Shown: positions 8,444-17,992 of the stretch, piece after piece | Numbering within the stretch: the first letter of the stretch is position 1 | Layout of the letters: every line of letters begins with the position of its first letter | Origin: Sphingomonas sp. NFR15 | Lineage (GTDB): Bacteria; Pseudomonadota; Alphaproteobacteria; Sphingomonadales; Sphingomonadaceae | Length of the DNA stretch: 64,000 nucleotides | Reading direction: 5' to 3' | NCBI RefSeq assembly: GCF_900103265.1 | Contig: NZ_FMWX01000001.1 | Location: 372,001 to 436,000, forward strand | Notes under the pieces: generated by a model | The model's input: the letters and a program-made list of their open reading frames with translations, nothing else | Told to the model about the DNA's origin: nothing | Database searches by the model: none | Program-made: the position numbers and the translations under genes

Positions 8444-9604
8444 TCAGCGCACCTTGACGGTGGGAACGACCGACATGCCGGGGCCGATCGGATACTTGCG
8501 CGGATCCGGCGCGTCCTTGCCGCCACGGTCGAATTCGATCCGCACGGGCACGCGCTGCACCACCTTGACGTAATTGCCAGTGGCGTTCTGCGGCGGCAAC
8601 AGCGCGAACGCCTGCCCGGCGCCGCGCTGGACCGAATCGACATGGCCGTGGAACTTGATGTCCGGATAGGCGTCGACCTTGATCTCGACCGGCTGGCCGA
8701 TCTTCATGTCGCGGAGCTGCGTTTCCTTGAAGTTCGCGGTGACCCAGACATGATCGGGAACGATCGCCATCAACTGCGTGCCCGGCCCGACATAGGAGCC
8801 GACGTTGACCTGGCGGTTGACCACCTGCCCCGCCACGGGCGCGGTCAGCCGGAGATATCCGATCGTGACATTGGCCTGCTTGACCTGGGCCTGACGCGCG
8901 CCGATCACCGCCTCGGACGCGGCGACCTGCCGCCTCGCGACCTCCACTTGCGCTTGCGCGCTTGTGATTTCGCGGCGGGCGGCATCGGCGGCGGCGGCGG
9001 CCGACCGCGCAGCGGCACGCGCCGCGTCAAGCTGTTGCCCAGCGATCGCCTGTGGGTCAATCCGCTGCAGCGCTTCATAGCGGGCGAGATCCTGCGCGGC
9101 CTTTTGGGCATCGGCGAGTGGACCCCGCGCCTGCTCCTCGGCCTTGGCGGCAGCGGCCTGTGCGGCGACGACCTGCGCGCGCGATTGCTCGGCCTGTGCC
9201 TGCGCCTGGCTGACGTTCGCCTGCGCTTCCGCGAGCGACGCCTCGGGCCCGTTGGGCTGGATCACCGCGAGGAGCCGCCCCGGCGTGACGTGGCGATTGT
9301 CGAGATCGGCGACCTGGATCAGCGTGCCGGCGACGTTCGGCGCAATCCTCACGATATGGGCATCGACGAAGGCGTCGTCGGTCGATTCATACTGCCGCGC
9401 GTCGAGGAAGTAGAAGGTGCCGACGATCGCGAACACCGCCGCCACGCCGATGACGCCGAACCAGAACAAGGGGCTTTTGAGCAGAGACGGCTTCTGCGGC
9501 TTCTCCTCGCCGCTGGCCGCCTGTTCCGCCGCCCCATCCGCGCGGCGATGCTCGTCGCCCTCATCGTCTCCGGTGCCGGAGTGCGGGGCCTGATCTTCGG
9601 TCAT
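8444..9604 (-). CDS. emrA: EmrA/HlyD-family membrane fusion protein
   Basis: The 386-aa periplasmic adaptor links EmrB to the outer-membrane channel. A charged N-terminal tail (about 40 residues) is followed by one membrane segment (LFWFGVIGVAAVFAIVG), a split biotinyl-lipoyl domain, a long Ala/Gln-rich coiled-coil hairpin (about 110-230) and a beta-barrel domain. A start at 9619 is possible, but the ATG at 9604 is preceded by AGGAG five bases upstream and is preferred. It is the first gene of the emrA-emrB-nodT operon; no adjacent regulator gene is present. Confidence 0.92.
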   Translation of the reverse strand: MTEDQAPHSGTGDDEGDEHRRADGAAEQAASGEEKPQKPSLLKSPLFWFGVIGVAAVFAIVGTFYFLDARQYESTDDAFVDAHIVRIAPNVAGTLIQVADLDNRHVTPGRLLAVIQPNGPEASLAEAQANVSQAQAQAEQSRAQVVAAQAAAAKAEEQARGPLADAQKAAQDLARYEALQRIDPQAIAGQQLDAARAAARSAAAAADAARREITSAQAQVEVARRQVAASEAVIGARQAQVKQANVTIGYLRLTAPVAGQVVNRQVNVGSYVGPGTQLMAIVPDHVWVTANFKETQLRDMKIGQPVEIKVDAYPDIKFHGHVDSVQRGAGQAFALLPPQNATGNYVKVVQRVPVRIEFDRGGKDAPDPRKYPIGPGMSVVPTVKVR

Positions 9605-9931
9605 GCAGTCTCCTGACATTCGGCGTGCGGCCGGTCGAACGTCGCATCCGTGCGGATTTGATGTACGGGGAATCCGGTGAAAGCGTCGCTACGGCGCGGA
9701 GCGTTCTTGCGGCGGTCCCGGTGCATCGGCGATGCCATCGCCGCGCACGCCGAGATCACGTGCGGACGCGCGCCGGCAAGGCTGCGCTCGGCCGACCCAC
9801 GAATCGCCATATTGGAAAACCGCCCCTGAACCATCACCCCCCGCCCTAACCGTTCGACCGAACGCGGCAACGCTTTTGTGCAGTGCGGTAGGCTCGTGAA
9901 CGCCTTTGCGCCGTCCGGGTTCCCGCCCCAC
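9605..9931. other. 327-nt region upstream of emrA, no convincing gene; repeated CGGTCGAACG motif
   Basis: No good reading frame is supported on either strand. The 10-mer CGGTCGAACG occurs at 9632-9641 (plus strand) and, as its complement, at 9851-9860, where it forms a near-palindrome CGTTCGACCGAACG (9851-9864). The spacing to the emrA start and the repeated motif make an operator for an unlinked repressor possible; this is inference. Confidence 0.35.
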
Positions 9932-11392
9932 TCATGACGCACCCCCGTTCCGGTTCGAGAATTCCAGCTCGCGACCCAGGCGGCCAAAGCGTAGCCCGAG
10001 CAGATCCGCCACATAATTCTGTCGCACGCGCCATGGCCGCCGATGCCCCTGCTTCGGCAGTTTGTCAGCGGCACGCATGATGTAACCCGAGCTGAAATCG
10101 ACGAACGGCAGCGGCGAGACGGCCCCTCCGAGCCGTGGCGTGACCTGGCGCATACCACGCCGCCGCATCGCGTTGAGCACGCGACAGATATAGCCGCTGG
10201 CGAGATCGGCGCGCAGCGTCCATGACGCGTTGGTGTAACCGAATACCAGCGCGAGGTTCGGTACATCGCTGAACATCAGCCCCTTGTAGCTGTAGCATTT
10301 GGCGAGATCGACGGTTTCGCCGTCCACCGACAGGGCGACTCCGCCGAGCAGCAGGATTTCGAGTCCAGTCGCGGTGACGATGATGTCGGCCGGCAGTTCG
10401 TCGCCTGATTCGAGCGCCACGCCGGTCTGCGTTACGCGCACCAGCCGCCCGGTGACCACCGCCGCCGTGCCCGCCTTGATAGACTCGAACAGATCCCCAT
10501 CGGGTATGAGGCACATGCGCTGGTCCCACGGATCGTAGCGCGGCGTGAAATGCGTGGGGACATCATAGCCCGGTCCGAGCCGCGCTTGCGCCATCGCCGC
10601 GATCTTCGTGCGCGTGGCGGCGGGGCGCCAGCGCGCCAAACGATAGAACGCCATCTGCACCAGGATGCTGCGCGCGCGGATAACGCGGTGCGCGAGTTTG
10701 GCCGGCAACCATGCGAGCATGCGTCGCGCGAAGCCGTCCTCCGAGGGCAGCGAGACGACATAGCTCGGCGAACGCTGGAGCATCGTCACGCGCGCGCCAG
10801 CACGTGCCAGCGCGGGGACCAGCGTCACCGCAGTCGCGCCGCTGCCGAGCACCACGACGCGGTTGCCCGCGACGTCGAGATCTTCCGGCCAGAATTGCGG
10901 ATGGACGATCCGTCCCGCGAATGCGTGCGCCCCGGGGAGGTCCGGCGTGTGGCCGCGCGCGTAATCATAATAGCCGCTGCATGCGAGGAAGAAGCCGCAC
11001 GTGAACGCGCGCGCGCCTTCGGGCGTGTCGACCTCGATCGTCCAGAGTGCCTCCGCGCTCGACCACGCGGCGCTGCGGATTCGATGGCCGTACCGGATGT
11101 ACCGGTCGATCCCGAAGGCGCGCGCCGTGTCGCGGATATAGTCGCGGATCGAGGCGCCATCGGCGATGGCTTTGGCCCCCGTCCACGGCCGAAAACCGTA
11201 GCCGAGCGTGAACATGTCCGAATCCGAGCGGATGCCCGGATAGCGGAACAGATCCCACGTTCCGCCGATCGCGTCGCGCGCTTCCAAGATAACGTAGGAA
11301 TGGTCCGCACATGCCGTCTGCAAGTGATAGCCCGCGCCAATCCCGGACAACCCCGCGCCCATCACCACCACGTCGAAATGTTCTATCGCCAC
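9932..11392 (-). CDS. Flavin-containing monooxygenase, Baeyer-Villiger-like
   Basis: The 486-aa protein binds FAD through GAGLSGIG near the N-terminus and NADPH through GSGATA (about residue 180). The exact fingerprint FxGxxxHxxxW is present as FAGRIVHPQFW, which marks class B flavoprotein monooxygenases (FMO/BVMO). The GTWDLFRYPGIRSDSD stretch is typical of the BVMO-like group that oxidises ketones or steroids. The substrate is unknown. The start is GTG at 11392, supported by GGGGAG at good spacing. It is a single gene, 41 nt downstream of tamB on the same strand. Confidence 0.85.
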   Translation of the reverse strand: MAIEHFDVVVMGAGLSGIGAGYHLQTACADHSYVILEARDAIGGTWDLFRYPGIRSDSDMFTLGYGFRPWTGAKAIADGASIRDYIRDTARAFGIDRYIRYGHRIRSAAWSSAEALWTIEVDTPEGARAFTCGFFLACSGYYDYARGHTPDLPGAHAFAGRIVHPQFWPEDLDVAGNRVVVLGSGATAVTLVPALARAGARVTMLQRSPSYVVSLPSEDGFARRMLAWLPAKLAHRVIRARSILVQMAFYRLARWRPAATRTKIAAMAQARLGPGYDVPTHFTPRYDPWDQRMCLIPDGDLFESIKAGTAAVVTGRLVRVTQTGVALESGDELPADIIVTATGLEILLLGGVALSVDGETVDLAKCYSYKGLMFSDVPNLALVFGYTNASWTLRADLASGYICRVLNAMRRRGMRQVTPRLGGAVSPLPFVDFSSGYIMRAADKLPKQGHRRPWRVRQNYVADLLGLRFGRLGRELEFSNRNGGAS

Positions 11393-11433
11393 GCCGGTCT
11401 CCCCGTGGGTGGCGATAGGTCATCGCGCGTCCA

Positions 11434-14400
11434 TCAGAAATCCCTCTTGTAGCGCACGCTCACGTTCGAGCTGCCAAAGGTGCCCGCCTGCGACAGCGCG
11501 CTCAATCCCTTGGCGAGCGCGATCTCCAACTGCGTCGCGGTGAAGCCGCGCGCGTCGGTGATGATCTCCACATAGATGTTCTTGGTGATATACTTGCCCG
11601 CCGCGAGGCTGGTGCCCTGCCCGGTCGCCTTGTCGCCGCCAACGATGCGCAGCCGGTCGAACCCGGTCGCCGAGCGAAGCTTGCCGAGCGGATTGAGTCC
11701 GCCGCCCCCGCCCCGCAGTGAGTTGAGCGCCGCCGCCAACTGGATCGCCTCGGTCGCCGACAGATCGGTGACGGAGGTACCGAACAGTAACCGGCTGAGC
11801 ACTTCGTCTTGCGGCAGCGTCGGCGTCGAGGTGAAGGTGATCTGCGGATGCTGGCCGGTGCCGCCGATCGCGATGATCGCCGAAACGGTATCGACCGTCG
11901 TCGTCGCGCTGATGTCGAGAGTCGGGTCGGACAGCGCGCCACCGTTGAAGCGCACGATGCCGTGATCGATATCGAAGCGCTTGCCCGAGAAGGTGTAGGT
12001 GCCGCGCACGATCTCAGCCTTGCCGACGATCTTGGGATTGGCCGAGCTTCCGCTGACACGCATGTCCGCCGACCATTCGGATTCGAGCCCCATGCCGCTG
12101 ACGAAAAGCTGATCGGGCGCGCGGACGCGGATATCGAGCTGGAACAACCCGACTGGCGGGGCGGCGGGGGGCGCCTGCTCCGCGGCGGCGGCCTTCACCA
12201 GATCGCTCTTGCGCCGGACCCCGGTCAGTTCGAGCACCTCGGCCTGCCCCTGCGTGACGATCTCATAGCGCGCGTTGGGGATGCGGATGTCGCCGGTGAT
12301 CCGGCCGCCGTCCGCCTTGCTGTTGGTGATCTTGAGCGTGCCGCTCGCGGTCGCGCCAAGCGCATCGCTCTTGGCGAGCTGCGCCTTGTTGAGCGTCGCC
12401 TGGATGTTGATCGGGAAACCCGAATCCGCCGCAAAACCGACCGAGCCTTGCGCCTGCACCGTGCCGTCGCCAGCCTTGGCGCTCATCTGCGTGATATCGA
12501 GCCGATCGTTGGTGAACCGCCCGGCGATCTTCATGTTGGTCAGCCGCGTGCCATACGTATCATTGTCGTAGGTGAGATTGTCGGCACGGATCAGGCCGTT
12601 GAGCTGCGGCGCCGAGACGCGGCCGGAGAAGTCCGCCGCGACAGCGATCGGCCCGCTCAACTGCTGGTCGGCGAGGCCGGCCAGCGAAAACAGCACCGCC
12701 GACGGGCCATTGTAGCGGATTCCGCCGGCAAGCGGCGCCGACATCAGCCGGCTGGTCCAGCTTCCCGAAGCGGAACCGAGCGGCCGCAGCGTCGCGACCA
12801 TCCGGCCCACGGTGGTGCCGCCGCGCGTGACGATCGCGCGCGCGTCGCCTCCGTCGGGCAAGAGCTTGCCGACGAACACGATCCCGACCGGCTCGGAGAC
12901 GGTGGCGAGGCTCGCGCGCGTGAAATTGGCGATGGAGAGGCGCGCGGTCGCCTGCGGGAAGCTCGCCCCCGAAGGCTGACTGAAGTCCACGCCCCCGGTC
13001 GCCGTGCCGCCGAGGCCGAGGTTCGGCACCAGCGCGTTGACCATCGTCAGGTCCATGCGGTCGAGCCGGGCCTGTACGGTCATACCCTTGCCGTAGCTGC
13101 CGGCGATCCGCGCCGATCCGCCGCTCGCCCCACCGAAATCGATCCGCGTCGGCTGGAGCGTGTAACTGCCGCCGTCGATCGCGATCCGCGCCGGGTTGGC
13201 GGTCTTGAAGTCGATTCCGTTCGCCTGGCCTTGTAGCGCCGCCAGCCACAGCTTGGGGCTAAGCTTGGCGTTCGCCGCGAGCCGGAACGGCACCCCGCTC
13301 GACCCATTGGCGAGCAACTGCGCGGTGCCGGCACCGCCAGCGTAGTTCACCTTGGCGCGCGCGGCGGTGATGACGGCGGCATCATAGCGCAGGTTGCCGA
13401 TCTGCGCGTCGGCAATGACCTGCGGCGCCTTGGGGTACAGGATCGCCTGCGCCTTGATGATCGCCCGGCCGATCGTGAACGCGGTCTGGCCGGGGATCTT
13501 GGCGTTGGTGGCCGTCGCGGCGATGTCGGCGCGTTGGACCGCGCCTTGGGCGCCGAGCACCGCCGCGCCGGCGATGCCCGATCCGGCGAACTGTACGCGG
13601 CCGGCGAACGGCCCCGCGCGCATCTGTTGGACCTTGCCGCTCGCGACCACGCCCGCGAACTGGATACGGCGGATATCGACCGTCAACGCCGGGGCGGTCG
13701 CGGCGACCACGTCGGCGGTGAACGGGCCGTAATTGGTGCCGCCCTTGGCGACGATCGCGTAGGCGGAGCCGGTGCCGCGCACCTGCGCTTCGAGGTTGAC
13801 GAGACCGACGCCGACACCTGGACGCGGCGCGCGCAGCAGCACGACCGGCTTGGCGATCGTGCCGGTCACGCGCGCGAACAGCGGGCCGTATTGCTTCGAA
13901 TAGGCATCGGCGTTGACGGCGAGCGGCCCGGCCGGATCGTAGCGCCCCTCGCCGCGCGTCACCGAGAAATCGGGCGCGGCGAGCCTGAGGTTGCGGAAGG
14001 TAATGATCCCGGTCGGATCATAGCCGACGTCGGCCTTCACGATCGCGTTGCCGCCGAGGAAGTTGCGCGCGCCTTCGTTGAAGATCTGCGACGTGCGCGC
14101 GACGACATGGCCGGTGATGCCGAAGCCGCCCTTAGGCGCGGTCACCAGCTTGGCGTTTGTGGCGAGGCTGACGATGCCGAAGCCCTCGACCCGGTAGTTG
14201 TTGACCTTGCCGTTGAGCGCGCCGCGATACATGCCGGTCGAAAGATCGGCCACGACCAACGCGGTCGCATCGATCTTGGACGAACGGATGCGCAGATTGT
14301 CCGATAGCACCTTGTCGCCCGATATCGCGAAGCTGCCGTTGATCGCGACGTTCTGGAGCAGACCGCCCGCCGCCGCGTTCAGCCCGACCACACGCGAAGC

Positions 14401-15693
14401 GCGCGCATTGACCGGGATCATGATGTGCTTGGCATCGACGGTCGCCAGCCCGGACGCATAGACGTTGTCGACGCGGATCGCGCCGAAGCCGATCTGCGCG
14501 CCCTGCACGACGTAATTGACCGTAGGCGTCGCGAACGGCCCGTCGAGCACCACGCTCGCCGCCACGTCGCGGCCGTTGAGGTTGGGCGCGATCGCGCCCG
14601 GCGTCAGCAATTTGGCATCGACCTTGAACTGGCCGAACTTGCTCGCGGCGAGATCGAGCCGCCCCTGCCCGGCCAGCGCGAGCGCGTCCGAGCGCAGCGT
14701 CAGCCTGGTATCGACGACGCGCTTGTTCATCACCGCGTCGAGCGCGATGTCGAGTTGCGGCGCGGTCAGCCGAGCGACCGGGTTGACCGGGGTCGCCTTG
14801 TCCTTGGGCGCGCCGCCCGGATACAGGCCGGGATGCGCATTGCCGCGCAGCTTGAACGTACCGTCGTTGGCGGTGAGCGTGAGGTCGGCGAGCGACGCGC
14901 CGCCGAGCGTGCCGGCGACCTTGCCGTTCCACGCCTTCCAGCTTCCCTTGCCGTTGACCGTCAGGTCGAGCGGCGCGGTCAGCTTGCCGATCGTCGCGAC
15001 GACGCCGCCGGCCGGCGCGTCGAGCTTCGCGTCGATGTCGAGCTTGTTGTCGTCGGGCACGGCGTCGAGCTTCACCGCGAGCCGATCGCCGCCGGCGATG
15101 CCGCGCCCCGCCAGCGCCACGACGTTCGCGCTCACTTGCGCGCGCCGGTCGGCGATATGCGCGAGACCATCGACCGCGACGATATGCGCCTGCCCCGTGA
15201 CGGGCTTGCGCATCACGAATCGGTCGATCTTGAGCCGGCCGACATCGATGTCGAGGCTCGGCAGGGTCGGCGCGTTGGGGTCCACCGGCGTCGGCTTCAA
15301 CACCGGCATGCGGGCCATGGTGATGAGACGCGCGGTGGCGCTCTTCACGTCGGCATGATTGTTGACGAATGCGAACGGCCGCCAATCGACCGCGATGGCA
15401 GGCGAGGTCAGGAACACGCCCTGCTGATCGCGCACGCGCACGTCGCGCAGCACCATCGCACCGTAGATCGAGCCGTCGATCCGCCCCACCGTCACGTTCA
15501 GGCCGGAGGCGAGCGTGTAGCCACCGATCGTGTTGGCGAGGAAGCGGCGCCCCGGCTGGGTGTTGATGCCGAACACCAGAGCGACCGCGAGCAAGGCCAG
15601 CGCGACGAGGGCGATGCCCACCCATTTGAGCACGCGCTGCCACAGCGGCGCGCGCACGATGACGACCTGCTCGGAGGGGGCTTCGCTCGCCAT
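11434..15693 (-). CDS. tamB: TamB translocation and assembly module inner-membrane protein
   Basis: The 1419-aa protein is anchored by one N-terminal membrane helix (about residues 18-42) and continues as a long stretch of repetitive beta strands that forms a periplasm-spanning groove. The C-terminal DUF490 domain (about 1000-1419) ends with the usual aromatic, charged beta strand (VRYKRDF). TamB works with TamA in outer-membrane protein insertion and, in the AsmA-like family, in lipid transfer between membranes. Its ATG overlaps the tamA stop (ATGA), which shows one operon and coupled translation. Confidence 0.92.
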   Translation of the reverse strand: MASEAPSEQVVIVRAPLWQRVLKWVGIALVALALLAVALVFGINTQPGRRFLANTIGGYTLASGLNVTVGRIDGSIYGAMVLRDVRVRDQQGVFLTSPAIAVDWRPFAFVNNHADVKSATARLITMARMPVLKPTPVDPNAPTLPSLDIDVGRLKIDRFVMRKPVTGQAHIVAVDGLAHIADRRAQVSANVVALAGRGIAGGDRLAVKLDAVPDDNKLDIDAKLDAPAGGVVATIGKLTAPLDLTVNGKGSWKAWNGKVAGTLGGASLADLTLTANDGTFKLRGNAHPGLYPGGAPKDKATPVNPVARLTAPQLDIALDAVMNKRVVDTRLTLRSDALALAGQGRLDLAASKFGQFKVDAKLLTPGAIAPNLNGRDVAASVVLDGPFATPTVNYVVQGAQIGFGAIRVDNVYASGLATVDAKHIMIPVNARASRVVGLNAAAGGLLQNVAINGSFAISGDKVLSDNLRIRSSKIDATALVVADLSTGMYRGALNGKVNNYRVEGFGIVSLATNAKLVTAPKGGFGITGHVVARTSQIFNEGARNFLGGNAIVKADVGYDPTGIITFRNLRLAAPDFSVTRGEGRYDPAGPLAVNADAYSKQYGPLFARVTGTIAKPVVLLRAPRPGVGVGLVNLEAQVRGTGSAYAIVAKGGTNYGPFTADVVAATAPALTVDIRRIQFAGVVASGKVQQMRAGPFAGRVQFAGSGIAGAAVLGAQGAVQRADIAATATNAKIPGQTAFTIGRAIIKAQAILYPKAPQVIADAQIGNLRYDAAVITAARAKVNYAGGAGTAQLLANGSSGVPFRLAANAKLSPKLWLAALQGQANGIDFKTANPARIAIDGGSYTLQPTRIDFGGASGGSARIAGSYGKGMTVQARLDRMDLTMVNALVPNLGLGGTATGGVDFSQPSGASFPQATARLSIANFTRASLATVSEPVGIVFVGKLLPDGGDARAIVTRGGTTVGRMVATLRPLGSASGSWTSRLMSAPLAGGIRYNGPSAVLFSLAGLADQQLSGPIAVAADFSGRVSAPQLNGLIRADNLTYDNDTYGTRLTNMKIAGRFTNDRLDITQMSAKAGDGTVQAQGSVGFAADSGFPINIQATLNKAQLAKSDALGATASGTLKITNSKADGGRITGDIRIPNARYEIVTQGQAEVLELTGVRRKSDLVKAAAAEQAPPAAPPVGLFQLDIRVRAPDQLFVSGMGLESEWSADMRVSGSSANPKIVGKAEIVRGTYTFSGKRFDIDHGIVRFNGGALSDPTLDISATTTVDTVSAIIAIGGTGQHPQITFTSTPTLPQDEVLSRLLFGTSVTDLSATEAIQLAAALNSLRGGGGGLNPLGKLRSATGFDRLRIVGGDKATGQGTSLAAGKYITKNIYVEIITDARGFTATQLEIALAKGLSALSQAGTFGSSNVSVRYKRDF

Positions 15694-17861
15694 CAGAACG
15701 CCTGCCCGATCGAAATGTAGAGTGCGATCAAACCGTCGCCCTTGCGCTTGTTGATCGGCGTCGCGACGTCCAGACGCAGCGGCCCGAAATTGGTGTAGAA
15801 GCGTCCGCCAATGCCCGCGCCGAAGCGCAGATCCTGCCCCTTGGGCAACACGCTTTCATAGCTGTTGCCGCCGTCGAAAAACGGCACGATGCCGAAATTG
15901 CCGAACCGGTAACGCGCCTCCAGCGAGAATTCGTTGAGGCTGCGCCCGCCGACCGGATCGCCCTTGGGATCGAACGGCCCGAGCCGCTGATAGCCATAGC
16001 CGCGCACCGACCCGCCCCCGCCACCGTAATAGCGCCGCGACGGCGCGAGATCGTCACGCGCGATGCCCGCGATCGACCCGGCCCGCACGCGGCCGGCCAG
16101 CACGATGCTGTCGCTCACCGGATAATAGCCGCTCACCTCGGCGATCGAGCGGACATAGGGGCTCGCCTTGCCCTGAACCGACGTCTCGGGGCTGAGGCTG
16201 ATCTTGGCGCGATAGCCACGCGTCGGGTTGAGCAGGCTGTCGGTCGTGTCCCACTGCGCCTGGCCAGGCAGCGCGGCGATGAAATAGGTCCGCCGCACGT
16301 TGCCGGGCTTGGCGAAATCATACACGCTTTCGTTGGTGCCGGTCAGTTCGACCCCGAGCGCCCAGGTGAACTTCTTCTGCCAGATCGGCGTAGAATCATA
16401 CGACATGCGCGCGAACACCGTGCCGGTGAAGGCGTTGTACGCATCATAGTTCGAATGATCGGCGGTGATGCCCGCGCTGAACGTGCGGTCGCGCTTGCCG
16501 GCGTTCGCCCGTTTGAAGGTCGCGCCGGCGCCCTGCTCCTGCGAGCCGCCGGTCACGTTGAGGATCAGCGCGCCTTCGGGCGGGAACAGGTTGCGGTTCG
16601 TGAAGCTGCCTTCGAGCTTGAAGCCCTCGCCCGTCGAATAACCGCCGCTCACCGACAGCGAACGTTTCGGGCCGGCGACCTGCCGCACGAGCAGTTCGAC
16701 CTGTTCGGTGCCGTCCGGCCCCGGCTTGCCGGTCCGCACCGGCTCGACCGACGCGGTCGAGAACAGTCCCGTCGCGATCAGCGCCTGGCGCAGATCATCG
16801 ACCTTGCGGCTGTCATAGATCTGCCCCGGCTTGAAGCGCGCCAGCACGCCGACATGATGCGCGTCGAACGCGAGTCTGCCGGTGGTCGAATAGCCGCCGA
16901 ACGAGGCGCGCGGGCCGGTATCGAGCGGAAGCGTATAGTCGCCGGTCGTGGTCAGTTCATCGAGCAGGATGTCGCGCTGGCCGACCTTGACGAAGGGATA
17001 GCCGTTCTGCGGCAGCACGGTCGCGATATTGGCTTCGGCGCCCTGCACGCGGCCAGCCTCGATCGGATCGCCGGTCTTGAGCGCGAGCGCATTGGCGATC
17101 AGGTCCGGCGGGACGGTGGGCTGCGCATCGACCTTGACCGTACCGAGATGATAGAGCTTGCCGGGCGTGGCGTTGATGCGCGCACGCACCCGGCCGGGTT
17201 CGTTCGGCACCGTCTCGATCGTGCCGACGGCGGTGCCATCATAATAGCCCGCCGCGCGCATGACGCGCCCGGCGAGTTCCTCATCCTCATGCGCGCGCGC
17301 CGAAACGACCGCGGCGTTCTCGGCCTTGCCCTTGCTCTTGAGCACCCAATGCGCCTTGAATTCGTCTTCGAGGCCGACCGCGTCGAGCCCGGTAACCACC
17401 GCTTCGTAGCGGATCTCGGGGGTCTTCTCCGCCTTGTCCGCCACGGTGACGAGCGGGGTCGCATCGAAGCTGGCGAGTGGCGGCAGCGGCTGGTCGAGGT
17501 CCGCCGGGGCGGGAACGGCGGTCGCGGGCGTCGCTGCAGACGGGGTCGTGCCGGGGGTGGTGGCCGGGGACGGCGTCACTGGCGGCACCGCCGTTGCCGG
17601 GGCCGTTGCCGGGGCCGCCGCCGGGGGCGGCGTGCCGACCGGCTCGAGCGTCATCGGTTCGAGCGGCGCGTTGATATCGCTGCTCAGTGGCGGGAGCGCC
17701 TTGTCGAACTCGGCGTCGGGCACGATCGGCTGCTCGGCCGCACGCTCATCAGCCTGAGCGACCGGCGCGGCCGGGGCGGGCTGCCCGGATGGAACCTGTT
17801 GCGGTGCGGCGCCCATCACCGCAATCGCCAACCAACTCGTCGAGAAACCCGGTGCAATCAA
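15693..17861 (-). CDS. tamA: TamA outer-membrane assembly factor (Omp85 family)
   Basis: The 722-aa protein has POTRA domains (about 150-390) and a C-terminal Omp85 beta-barrel with the conserved VRGYGYQ motif and final aromatic strand (ISIGQAF). It partners TamB. Two oddities are visible. The only start giving a signal-like N-terminus is a TTG at 17861, with a G-rich weak ribosome site; an ATG at 17877 is out of frame. Between the N-terminus and the first POTRA lies a Pro/Ala/Thr-rich linker of about 100 residues not expected in the E. coli protein. Confidence 0.9.
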   Translation of the reverse strand: MIAPGFSTSWLAIAVMGAAPQQVPSGQPAPAAPVAQADERAAEQPIVPDAEFDKALPPLSSDINAPLEPMTLEPVGTPPPAAAPATAPATAVPPVTPSPATTPGTTPSAATPATAVPAPADLDQPLPPLASFDATPLVTVADKAEKTPEIRYEAVVTGLDAVGLEDEFKAHWVLKSKGKAENAAVVSARAHEDEELAGRVMRAAGYYDGTAVGTIETVPNEPGRVRARINATPGKLYHLGTVKVDAQPTVPPDLIANALALKTGDPIEAGRVQGAEANIATVLPQNGYPFVKVGQRDILLDELTTTGDYTLPLDTGPRASFGGYSTTGRLAFDAHHVGVLARFKPGQIYDSRKVDDLRQALIATGLFSTASVEPVRTGKPGPDGTEQVELLVRQVAGPKRSLSVSGGYSTGEGFKLEGSFTNRNLFPPEGALILNVTGGSQEQGAGATFKRANAGKRDRTFSAGITADHSNYDAYNAFTGTVFARMSYDSTPIWQKKFTWALGVELTGTNESVYDFAKPGNVRRTYFIAALPGQAQWDTTDSLLNPTRGYRAKISLSPETSVQGKASPYVRSIAEVSGYYPVSDSIVLAGRVRAGSIAGIARDDLAPSRRYYGGGGGSVRGYGYQRLGPFDPKGDPVGGRSLNEFSLEARYRFGNFGIVPFFDGGNSYESVLPKGQDLRFGAGIGGRFYTNFGPLRLDVATPINKRKGDGLIALYISIGQAF

Positions 17862-17992
17862 ACGGTTCTGCCCCCATTTCGAAGCAGACCGTTACGGTTC
17901 CACCCCATTGACCGGCCAACGCGCCGAACGGGAATTGGTTTCACGCCGGAATTGGTGCGACGAGGCGAAAGGGCGCTTCGCCGCGCGCGCGG

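Noticed and set aside
7353..8573. 406-codon plus-strand frame opposite emrB
   Set aside because: The minus strand encodes a complete 14-helix transporter; the plus frame is full of His/Arg/Gln runs without any motif.
9601..10266. Minus-strand 221-codon frame between emrA and the monooxygenase gene
   Set aside because: Overlaps the certain monooxygenase gene in another frame and has no domain; the remaining part is low-complexity Arg-rich sequence.
11809..13236. 475-codon plus-strand frame inside tamB, and similar frames at 14425-15720
   Set aside because: Antisense to the tamB beta-repeat region, Arg/Asp-rich with no domain pattern; explained by codon bias.
17964..17982. GGCGAA-N7-TTCGCC hairpin after the last gene of the DUF883 operon
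   Set aside because: Short 6-bp stem without T-run; too weak to call a terminator in such GC-rich sequence.
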